A DNA stretch of 35,693 nt from Plectonema radiosum NIES-515 (GTDB lineage: Bacteria; Cyanobacteriota; Cyanobacteriia; Cyanobacteriales; Nostocaceae). How positions within the stretch are numbered: the first letter of the stretch is position 1; each line of letters opens with the position of its first letter. A model generated the notes under the pieces. It saw only the letters and a list, made by a program, of their open reading frames with translations, had not been told where the DNA came from and did not search any database. Positions 1 to 6,592 of this stretch are shown in pieces. The DNA lies in contig NZ_JAOWRF010000297.1 of assembly GCF_025753815.1 (NCBI RefSeq), forward strand, positions 1 to 35,693, in the 5' to 3' direction. The translations under genes were made by a program, and so were the position numbers.

Positions 1-62
1 CTCCTTGTCCCCTTGTCCCCTTGTCCCCTTGTCCACTTGTCCACCACCCCCCCCCTCTCCCC
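1..62. repeat. C-rich short tandem repeat at the window edge
   Basis: Five near-identical copies of an octamer close to CCTTGTCC run from position 3 to about 42 and pass into a C-only tract to 65. This is the short-tandem-repeat type common between genes in filamentous cyanobacteria. It runs directly into the reading frame of the first gene, so it decides whether that gene has a usable start. A related repeat in the opposite orientation lies at the other end of the window. Confidence 0.8.
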
Positions 63-851
63 CCCGGACCCTACTGGGACGCTACCCACTTCAACTTACA
101 TAATGTAAAAATCTTTACCGATGCAACTCCAAACGAGCAAGCTGAAATTTTACAACTTTGTAGCTGCGGACTGCTAGAAGAATCCTACTTTATTGAGAAA
201 GCGGGTATGGGTTACATGGCAAAAATGGTGTTGCTAGCAGAAACGACAGAGGAAAGGATGCTTTACGCTCTTTTTTGTGGTGATGAAGCTAGTCACTTTG
301 CCCAGATTAGCCGCTTTCTGCCGACTCCCGAACCTGTAGGAACAGATAAATTTTTCCTACGCTTTTTAGCAGACTTGATCGAAAGTCAAGATAAAGCGGT
401 GCTGCTGTTCGTGCTACAAGTAGTCCTTGAGGGTTGGGGTTTAAGCCATTATCGCAGTCTAGCGAAGGACTGTGTAGATAAAAATTTAAGTTTGATGTTA
501 CATTCGTTTTTGGAAGATGAAAGCCGTCACCATGCTACAGGGGTAACGCTATTTGACCGAACGTGCGTGACACCATCAAGCCAACAAACGATAATCGAGA
601 CACTAGCATCATTTTTGCAGATGGTGCAAGTGGGACCTCAAAGCGTTGTAACTGCAATTGAAAAAATCAAAGGTGATTTATCACGTCAACAGAAACTAAA
701 GATTTTTACAGAATTGGATACAGAAACTCACAGTGGCAGTCGTTTGAAATTGTTGCGATCGCTTATGAGTCACTCCAATGCAGAAATTATACTTCAACAA
801 CTCGACCAGCAAAAATCATTTCACCCTTTCCCACCAGAAAAATGTGTATGA
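21..851 (+). CDS. Ferritin-like (R2-type) di-iron protein, start uncertain
   Basis: First gene of the oxidative cluster; up to 276 residues. From the TTG at 21 it carries a complete ferritin-like di-iron signature: Glu59 (helix A), E89xxH92, Glu137 (helix C) and E167xxH170, with about 30 residues inside each helix pair, the spacing of a four-helix R2-type bundle. It is therefore probably a soluble O2-activating oxygenase or oxidase; the substrate is unknown. The first 17 residues are Pro/Cys/His low-complexity translated from the tandem repeat and are unlikely to be native. No ATG occurs before Met63, which would cut off helix A. The true start may be lost, lie upstream of the window, or be a non-ATG codon near position 70. 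The gene ends 113 bp before the AurF-like gene. The ligand motif is clear; the start and function are not. Confidence 0.75.
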   Translation: MSPCPLVHHPPPLPPGPYWDATHFNLHNVKIFTDATPNEQAEILQLCSCGLLEESYFIEKAGMGYMAKMVLLAETTEERMLYALFCGDEASHFAQISRFLPTPEPVGTDKFFLRFLADLIESQDKAVLLFVLQVVLEGWGLSHYRSLAKDCVDKNLSLMLHSFLEDESRHHATGVTLFDRTCVTPSSQQTIIETLASFLQMVQVGPQSVVTAIEKIKGDLSRQQKLKIFTELDTETHSGSRLKLLRSLMSHSNAEIILQQLDQQKSFHPFPPEKCV

Positions 852-901
852 AAGAACCTCTCCCCCAACCCCTCTTTGAAACGGAGAGGGGAGTAAAAAT
901 T

Positions 902-926
902 CCCCCTTCCCTTAAAGGGAAGGGGG
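902..926. repeat. Perfect 12-bp-arm inverted repeat
   Basis: CCCCCTTCCCTT and its exact complement flank a single central A. It lies between the two di-iron genes, after a second C/G-rich dyad at about 858-892. There is no T-tract directly after it, so a terminator role is uncertain. It could equally be a dispersed cyanobacterial intergenic palindrome. Confidence 0.65.
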
Positions 927-964
927 TAGGGGGTTAGGTTTTCTTATATTTATTAATATTTAAC

Positions 965-2158
965 ATGAACACAACACTCAACGAACCCAAACAAAACACA
1001 CTTCTAGAAAATCAAAAAATCTACCGCAAACTACAAATTAACCACACACGCAACAAACAACAAGACCACACGCAACTGCTTGACGAAGCTGCTGCCGCAT
1101 TTAAATATGAAGATTGCAAAGATGTTTACTGGAACCCAGAAGAATTCTCTTTACTTTACGGTACACCTGTATGGTCACAAGCAAGCCAAAGCCAAAAAGT
1201 TATCTTAAATCAACTTTATTGGGTAGCTTATTATTCGCAAATTATCTCTGCTGAAATTGCGACAATCTTCTTTAATCAAACTAGCGCTGCTGGACTTTAT
1301 GCTCAAGAAGATTTTCGTCTAGTTTGTGACATGCTCGACTTAGAATCTGCCCAAGAACGCGCACATATTCACGCTTTTCAAACAGTCTCTCACCAAGTAG
1401 AAGCCGCATTATTTGGCAAGCACATCTTCTCCTATCCGATGCGGGGACCATTTAGCGAAACGATGATTTTCGCTGACACCAACACCTTCAAAAGTTGGTG
1501 GAAAAAGCTGCAATTACAAACCTTTGGACTTCTCTCATCAGATAATACCTTCTTAGCTTGCCAATACTTCACTGTGCGAGGTGTGCGAACACTCAACGGT
1601 AAGTTAGTACAGCATAAATTAAGCAATTTTTATCAGAAACATCCCGACCCAGAAAACGCTCCCATCCCGGCAAAGATATCTTACTATCACTTCATGGATG
1701 AAAGCTTTCATTTTAACAGTTCAACAATTATCTCCCATGATGTGATTTCGTGTTTGCAACCACCGACAGCATTTGAGAAGTTAGTCGCTAACTTAGGTTT
1801 GCGTGGTTGTCAAAAAGACCATTATCACTTTAGTGCGGCAATCAACGGCATTTTTTGGTACGATCCGGCATTGTATACAGCGATTTATCAAGTCTTGCGA
1901 TCGCCATCTTTTAGTATGAGCGATATTGAAGCAAAAGAAATCATGCGTCTTTGCTTCACCCAAGAATCAGAAGGACTACATCGCAGCTATCAAACCCACA
2001 CCGAAGCGATGGAATCTTATAAAGTTTACCTCGATCAACTCAACTACGTTTGGCAAACTAATAAACAAATGTGCCTCATGGCATCAAATTCTATTCCCAA
2101 ATATTTAGAGACGCAAAAAAAAGCCTTCTCATCCTCGTTTCATGATTTTAATTCGTAG
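965..2158 (+). CDS. AurF/CylC-superfamily di-iron enzyme lacking the helix-3 Glu
   Basis: A 397-residue all-helical protein whose metal-binding pattern fits the AurF p-aminobenzoate N-oxygenase superfamily, which also contains the cyanobacterial CylC dimetal-carboxylate halogenases. Visible ligands are Glu97, E131xxH134 and the H242xxxE246xxH249 cluster; Glu97 to Glu131 is 34 residues, close to the 35 in AurF. The third-helix glutamate (Glu196 in AurF) has no counterpart: residues 167-229 contain no Glu at all, and Gln200 or Thr203 sits where it is expected. The cofactor site is therefore altered or the third carboxylate comes from elsewhere. The N-terminus (about 1-45) is polar and probably disordered. 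ATG start; the stop lies inside a hairpin. Possible reactions are N-oxygenation, hydroxylation or halogenation. The superfamily is fairly sure, the reaction is not. Confidence 0.75.
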   Translation: MNTTLNEPKQNTLLENQKIYRKLQINHTRNKQQDHTQLLDEAAAAFKYEDCKDVYWNPEEFSLLYGTPVWSQASQSQKVILNQLYWVAYYSQIISAEIATIFFNQTSAAGLYAQEDFRLVCDMLDLESAQERAHIHAFQTVSHQVEAALFGKHIFSYPMRGPFSETMIFADTNTFKSWWKKLQLQTFGLLSSDNTFLACQYFTVRGVRTLNGKLVQHKLSNFYQKHPDPENAPIPAKISYYHFMDESFHFNSSTIISHDVISCLQPPTAFEKLVANLGLRGCQKDHYHFSAAINGIFWYDPALYTAIYQVLRSPSFSMSDIEAKEIMRLCFTQESEGLHRSYQTHTEAMESYKVYLDQLNYVWQTNKQMCLMASNSIPKYLETQKKAFSSSFHDFNS

Positions 2159-2365
2159 TTAGCGCTTCAGCGCTAAAGCGCTAACTACAAAGCCTTTCCA
2201 AATTAATTGTTTCCTTTTTTTATCATGAATTAATTCAGCGCTGAAGCGCTAACTACAAAGCCTTTCCAGATTATTGACTTATCTTATAATGAATGAATTC
2301 AGCGCTAAAGCGCTAACTACAAAGCCTTTCCAGATTAATTATTTCCTTTTTTTATAATGAATCAA
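2155..2365. repeat. Hairpin plus three tandem 64-68 bp units
   Basis: A 13-bp inverted repeat (arms 2155-2167 and 2176-2188) begins at the stop codon of the AurF-like gene. From 2166 a unit of 64-68 bp is repeated three times (2166-2233, 2234-2297, 2298-2365). Each unit has AGCGCT palindromes, the string CTAACTACAAAGCCTTTCCA, a T-rich stretch and ATGAAT. The ATG of the third copy is the start proposed for the next gene, so the leader of the Rieske gene is itself part of the repeat. Confidence 0.9.
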
Positions 2366-3397
2366 TATCAAAATCAAAACACACAACCGATTATGAAAAT
2401 GAAAATCTTCAATAATTGGGATATTATCGCTAAAGGCTGGTATATTGCTTGTCGGAGCAAAGAAATACCAAAAGGTCAAGCAAAATCTTTAAATCTTTGT
2501 GGACAACAAATCGTTATATTTCGCGGAAAAGATGACAAAATTCGCGCATTAGATGCTTATTGCCCCCACTTAGGAACTGATTTAGGAATTGGACGAGTTG
2601 ATGGTAATTTCATCCGCTGTTTTTTTCATCATTGGGCATTTGATGGTGAGGGAAACTGTCAAGATATTCCTTGTCAATCCACAATTCCCCATCGAGCGAA
2701 ACTGCAATCTTATGCAACTGATGAAAAATATGATTTCATTTGGGTTTATCCAGATAAAGAAGCACCAAATAAAGTAGTTGAATTTGATGAACTAAAAGAT
2801 AAACCTCTCGTGACAAGACACGACAAAGCTTTTGAGAGAAGCTGTCATCACCACATTTGCATGATGAATGGCATTGATGCTCAACATCTGCAAACCGTAC
2901 ATAAATTAAATATTAAAATGGATTTATCCTTACAACAAAATCAATCACGTACAATAGTTGATTTTACACTCAGCGGTGAATTTCCCAAAACGACAACAAA
3001 AGAGCGAATAGGGCAAAAGATTCTCGGAGAAAATTATGAATATACGATGAGATATGCTGATGGCTGTATCGGGCTTTTAACTATGATGAAAAAAGTTCGG
3101 ATTCTGCCACCATTACACATGATTTACGCTTACACCCCAGTAGAAACAGGTAAAACGCGCATTCAACCTATTTATGTTGCGAAAGAAAGAAAAGGTATAT
3201 TTGGTTGGCTTATGACTCAAATGTTGCTTTTACTAACAAAATTAGCTTACTATTTATTACGTGGTGAAGATGGCATAATTTATGACAACATTCGCTACAA
3301 TCCCAATGTAATTATTAGCATTGACAAACCATTAGTTGAATATATGCATTATGTAAATCAACTTCAACCCTCTGTATGGTCGAAAAAGAAATTATAA
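2357..3397 (+). CDS. Rieske non-haem iron oxygenase (first)
   Basis: 346 residues with the two domains of a Rieske oxygenase alpha subunit. The Rieske [2Fe-2S] motif is C69-P-H71 and C88-F-F-H91. The mononuclear iron motif is D174xxH177xxxxH182 in the context NGIDAQH. An unusual feature is CFFHHWAFD where most members have CPYHGW. The N-domain resembles the KshA/DAF-36 (steroid-type) side of the family more than aromatic ring dioxygenases, by eye only. It would insert oxygen into, or desaturate, a hydrophobic substrate using electrons from a ferredoxin, and the ferredoxin gene follows 65 bp downstream. The ATG at 2357 lies in the third tandem repeat unit; ATGs at 2393 or 2399 are alternatives, since homology starts near residue 16. 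No clear ribosome site precedes any of them. Confidence 0.88.
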   Translation: MNQYQNQNTQPIMKMKIFNNWDIIAKGWYIACRSKEIPKGQAKSLNLCGQQIVIFRGKDDKIRALDAYCPHLGTDLGIGRVDGNFIRCFFHHWAFDGEGNCQDIPCQSTIPHRAKLQSYATDEKYDFIWVYPDKEAPNKVVEFDELKDKPLVTRHDKAFERSCHHHICMMNGIDAQHLQTVHKLNIKMDLSLQQNQSRTIVDFTLSGEFPKTTTKERIGQKILGENYEYTMRYADGCIGLLTMMKKVRILPPLHMIYAYTPVETGKTRIQPIYVAKERKGIFGWLMTQMLLLLTKLAYYLLRGEDGIIYDNIRYNPNVIISIDKPLVEYMHYVNQLQPSVWSKKKL

Positions 3398-3462
3398 ATC
3401 ACACACTCCTAAAATCTTCTTAATCTTCTTTGCGACTTTGCGCCTTTGCGTGAGATAAAAGA

Positions 3463-3756
3463 ATGAATATACAACACAATACCATAAACTTTACCCAAAC
3501 TCATTATCAACCAATTAGTTTGTCAAGACATGAAAAACTTTCTGAATATCTCACGGTACAAAATTCTCCTGTGTTATTTGGCTGTCGGACGGGAATTTGT
3601 GGAACTTGTCTAGTACTTGTCCAAGGGGATATTCCACCTCCTAGTGAGGAAGAAAAGGAAATTTTAGAGATATTTGCACCGGGAAATCAACAAGCAAGAC
3701 TTGCTTGCCAAATAGATTTAATAAACGATATAGAAATAAAAACTTATGCGGGGTAA
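3463..3756 (+). CDS. Plant-type [2Fe-2S] ferredoxin
   Basis: 97 residues with the cluster motif C41xxxxC46xxC49 and the fourth ligand Cys82, the layout of plant-type (FdxN/PetF-like) ferredoxin domains. It probably passes electrons to the two Rieske oxygenases on either side and perhaps to the di-iron enzymes. No reductase gene is present, so a general ferredoxin-NADP reductase or photosystem I probably reduces it. Its TAA (3754-3756) is two bases before the GTG of the next Rieske gene, which implies translational coupling. The 65-bp gap upstream contains the string CTTTGCGCCTTTGCGTGAGA, an intergenic motif common in cyanobacteria. Confidence 0.9.
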   Translation: MNIQHNTINFTQTHYQPISLSRHEKLSEYLTVQNSPVLFGCRTGICGTCLVLVQGDIPPPSEEEKEILEIFAPGNQQARLACQIDLINDIEIKTYAG

Positions 3757-3758
3757 AA

Positions 3759-4781
3759 GTGAGATTTGAGGATTTTTGGTATGTTGTTTGTGAAAGCAAG
3801 CAATTAAAATTGAAGACAATACTGCAACGCACAGTTTTAGATGAATGGTTGGTGGTGTTTCGTGGTGATGATGGGAAAGCTGTTGTTTTGCGCGATCGCT
3901 GTATGCACAGAAATAGCCGTCTGTCTCATGGTAAAATCTGTGCAGGTAATATTCAGTGTCCTTACCACGGTTGGGTTTACGACAAAACCGGCAAAGTTGT
4001 AGCTGTACCTGCTGAAGGTGAAAATTTCCAAGTTACCGATGCTCGTCGCGTGTTATGTTATGACACACAAGAGCAAGATGGATATGTTTATGTGCGATTG
4101 ACGCAAAACCCAAGTCAAGAATTTGCGCCTTTCAAAATGCCTTGCTATAAACAACCAGGATGGGAAACAGTACGTGTCATTAACCGCTTTCGCAACAATG
4201 TCACCAACTGCGCTGAAAACTTTATCGACATTCCCCACACCATATCAGTTCATCCGGGAGTCTTCCGCACACCTGACGCTTCACAGCTAGAAATGACGGT
4301 GGAAAGACGCAACGGTTCAGTATTTGCATCCTACCGTAACGAAACAACAAATCTCGGTTGGTTTACACACTTCCTCAACTCTCAAGGTTACGAAATTCGT
4401 CATATCGACAGCTTTCACATGCCGAATATCACCAGCGTTGAGTATGATATGGGAACGCACAGAAAACTTTTCATCACCAGCCAATCGATTCCGGAAGCGG
4501 CGGACTCAACTTTAGTTTACACTGATGTAACCTTCAATTACGGCATTTGGAACAAATTAGCACGACCTTTTGTCAAATGGACTGCTCAATATATTATCCA
4601 CCAAGATGTCGCCGTTTTAAACATGCAGTGGCAAGTAATTGAAAAATATGGCAGCAATTTTGCCAACACCCCCGCAGATACCATTCACATTTTTGTCGAA
4701 TCTATCCGCAATCAAATTGCTCAAGGGGAAGATCCGAGAAACTTACCAGAAAAATCTCTGCAAATCAAGTTTTGGGTATGA
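3759..4781 (+). CDS. Rieske non-haem iron oxygenase (second)
   Basis: 340 residues if the GTG at 3759 is used. I prefer it because family homology begins at once (RFEDFWYVVC) and GGGG precedes it at a suitable distance. The frame is open upstream to a TTG at 3705, which would overlap the ferredoxin gene. The Rieske motif is C48-M-H50 and C67-P-Y-H70, with the usual CPYHGW. The iron site is D157xxH160xxxxH165. It is clearly different from the first Rieske protein, so the pair is not a recent duplication. It probably acts on the same pathway intermediate or the next one, fed by the coupled ferredoxin. A hairpin follows the stop, so this may end the first transcription unit. The substrate is unknown. 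Confidence 0.9.
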   Translation: MRFEDFWYVVCESKQLKLKTILQRTVLDEWLVVFRGDDGKAVVLRDRCMHRNSRLSHGKICAGNIQCPYHGWVYDKTGKVVAVPAEGENFQVTDARRVLCYDTQEQDGYVYVRLTQNPSQEFAPFKMPCYKQPGWETVRVINRFRNNVTNCAENFIDIPHTISVHPGVFRTPDASQLEMTVERRNGSVFASYRNETTNLGWFTHFLNSQGYEIRHIDSFHMPNITSVEYDMGTHRKLFITSQSIPEAADSTLVYTDVTFNYGIWNKLARPFVKWTAQYIIHQDVAVLNMQWQVIEKYGSNFANTPADTIHIFVESIRNQIAQGEDPRNLPEKSLQIKFWV

Positions 4782-4797
4782 ACTATATTCATAAAAA

Positions 4798-4821
4798 GAA
4801 GTGGCAAAATAAAGCCACTTC
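4798..4821 (+). terminator. Hairpin after the second Rieske gene
   Basis: Arms GAAGTGGC and GCCACTTC (8 bp, perfect) with an A-rich 8-nt loop, 17 bases after the stop. A-rich DNA precedes the stem, but only CTAATT follows, so it would be a weak intrinsic terminator or an mRNA-stabilising end. Confidence 0.5.
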
Positions 4822-4883
4822 CTAATTCCCAGGTAGAACCTAATAAATATTATAAATAAAATTTAACTTGCAAATGGTGTAAA

Positions 4884-5627
4884 GTGACACTGTTTTTTTT
4901 TATGTTAGTTTTTTTTGCCTTCGTTATTTTGCTGACGCTGACTGTGACTAATGACAAAAAACTTACTTTATTTCGCTTAAAGAAGCGTGAAGACTGGTTT
5001 GTGGATGGAATTAATCTCTTTTTTCAGGGAATTTTGATTCCCATCCTACAAATAACTGTTATATATCAACTTTATCAGCATTTGCTTCCCAATTTTCAAT
5101 CTGCTCTAAATCTGCACCCCATCGTGGCATTTTGCTTCAGCTTTGTGTTTGTAGATTATCTCTACTACTGGAATCATCGCTTATTTCATACCCGTTGGCT
5201 CTGGTATGTGCATCAGATACATCACACTGTTACACAAATGGATGTTTTGGGAACTTCTCGCAATACGTTATGGACAAGTTTTCTGATTATTTACTTGTGG
5301 GTTCACGCTTTATTTATCTATTTCCTGCAAGATTCTAGCTGGTATCTTGCCGGTGTCAGCTTGAGTTCGGCTTTAGATTTGTGGAGACATAGTGTTTTTA
5401 CACTTACACCAACATCCTTACTTTACCGCTGGTTATCACCTTTTTTAATTCTACCACAGAATCATGCTTGGCATCACGCCAGCAGCGGTATTTGTGGTAA
5501 TTATGGAGCAAATTTCAAGCTTTGGGATAAAATGCATGGGACTTATTTTGAATTTGATAAAGCACCAGATTCTTTAGGTGTAGAAACGAAGTTAAGCTTA
5601 ACCCAAAAGCTATTTTTACCCTTTTAA
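4884..5627 (+). CDS. Fatty acid hydroxylase / sterol desaturase family membrane enzyme
   Basis: 247 residues (GTG at 4884; the ATG at 4902 is an alternative that keeps the first membrane segment). The family's histidine clusters are present: H98xxxH102, H110xxH113H114 and H194xxH197H198, with His169 as a further candidate ligand. Hydrophobic segments at about 1-22, 45-65, 80-97 and 130-165 fit an integral membrane di-iron hydroxylase of the PF04116 type. It would hydroxylate or desaturate a lipid-like chain at the membrane. It is the same broad family as SxtD of saxitoxin clusters, which also pair such an enzyme with two Rieske oxygenases and a ferredoxin. The 255-bp gap after it (5628-5883) holds one HIP1 site and no gene that I can see. 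Confidence 0.88.
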   Translation: MTLFFFMLVFFAFVILLTLTVTNDKKLTLFRLKKREDWFVDGINLFFQGILIPILQITVIYQLYQHLLPNFQSALNLHPIVAFCFSFVFVDYLYYWNHRLFHTRWLWYVHQIHHTVTQMDVLGTSRNTLWTSFLIIYLWVHALFIYFLQDSSWYLAGVSLSSALDLWRHSVFTLTPTSLLYRWLSPFLILPQNHAWHHASSGICGNYGANFKLWDKMHGTYFEFDKAPDSLGVETKLSLTQKLFLPF

Positions 5628-5883
5628 TTTGCGAGTTTTTGAGTTTTAATTAAAGAGAGCGATCGCCTTTTATAAAAAACACCACATTTAGGTAAAAATC
5701 TAAATATAATTTTCATATGAGCGGGTTATATCTCCGACTTTTCCGGAACTTAATTTTACTGGACAACAAATTTGTGATGCGGGAAGTTAATATAAAAACA
5801 CCACATGAGTGTACCAGTTCCAGACATAGTACTAAAGTTTCAGCTATACACGACTATTCACCGTCTGCTATTCTCAAAATTCC

Positions 5884-6528
5884 ATGACTCCCCTTAGCAC
5901 CATTTTCTCTTTTTTTCCTGCTTTAGTAATGCTTTTGACAGCAACATCAATCCTTTGGATTTGCTTTTATCCAGGAATATTAAGTATTATGGCGCTTTTA
6001 ATTTCTTTATATGTCTTTCCATTATTTGTATATAAAATACACGAATATTTATATCCTTTAAAAGAAGGAATCAGTTATTTAGCCAGTAAAAATTATTCCC
6101 CTTGGTGGGGAAGTCACCAAATACAAGTAATATATATTGCCTTTCCCGCATTAGAAACACTGTTGCGACTTATCCCTGGTGCATTCTCATTGTGGTTGCG
6201 ATTGTGGGGGGCAAAAGTGGGTAAAAATGTTTATTGGACACCGCAGTTAGAAATAAGCGATCGCTCGTTAATCGAAATCGGCGATAATGTAGTATTCGGT
6301 AATGGTATCGGCATTTATTCCCACATCATCAAACCGAAAAAACAAGACTTACTCCTATATGTGAAAAAAGTTAAAATAGGCAACAATGTCTTTTTAGGAG
6401 CTTGGAATCACATCGCACCTGGAGTTACAATTGCAGATGGAACCTATGTTCCTGTCTTCACTCATATTTATCCGAATAAACTAGTCGAAAATAAGGAAAT
6501 AATTACAACCGCAGATGAACGCGGATAA
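5884..6528 (+). CDS. Membrane-anchored left-handed beta-helix acyltransferase
   Basis: 214 residues. Two hydrophobic stretches (about 8-29 and 31-50) anchor it, followed by an amphipathic region and, from about 112, hexapeptide repeats such as KVGKNV, LIEIGDNVVFG and VKIGNNVFLGA typical of LbetaH transferases. His147 (YSHIIKP) is the probable catalytic base. The family transfers acetyl or longer acyl groups from CoA or ACP to hydroxyl or amino groups; here it could acylate a hydroxyl made by the oxygenases. The last codons, including the stop at 6526-6528, lie inside a long inverted repeat, so the C-terminus TADERG is probably repeat-derived and not ancestral. Confidence 0.8.
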   Translation: MTPLSTIFSFFPALVMLLTATSILWICFYPGILSIMALLISLYVFPLFVYKIHEYLYPLKEGISYLASKNYSPWWGSHQIQVIYIAFPALETLLRLIPGAFSLWLRLWGAKVGKNVYWTPQLEISDRSLIEIGDNVVFGNGIGIYSHIIKPKKQDLLLYVKKVKIGNNVFLGAWNHIAPGVTIADGTYVPVFTHIYPNKLVENKEIITTADERG

Positions 6529-6579
6529 ACGCGGATAATATCTTAATCTTATCTGCGTTTATCTGCGTTCATCTGCGGT
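6508..6579. repeat. Inverted repeat with 31-nt arms spanning a stop codon
   Basis: Arm 6508-6538 and arm 6549-6579 are complementary with two mismatches, both of which pair as G-U in RNA; the loop is 10 nt. Within each arm a CGCGGATAAA-like unit is repeated. The left arm codes for the end of the acyltransferase and the right arm ends 13 bases before the GH3 start codon. The resulting mRNA hairpin could affect how much GH3 is made. Confidence 0.9.
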
Positions 6580-6592
6580 AAAAACTCTTAAA

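Noticed and set aside
3705-3758. Extended N-terminus of the second Rieske protein from TTG 3705
   Set aside because: It overlaps the ferredoxin coding end in another frame and has no Rieske homology; GTG 3759 fits better.
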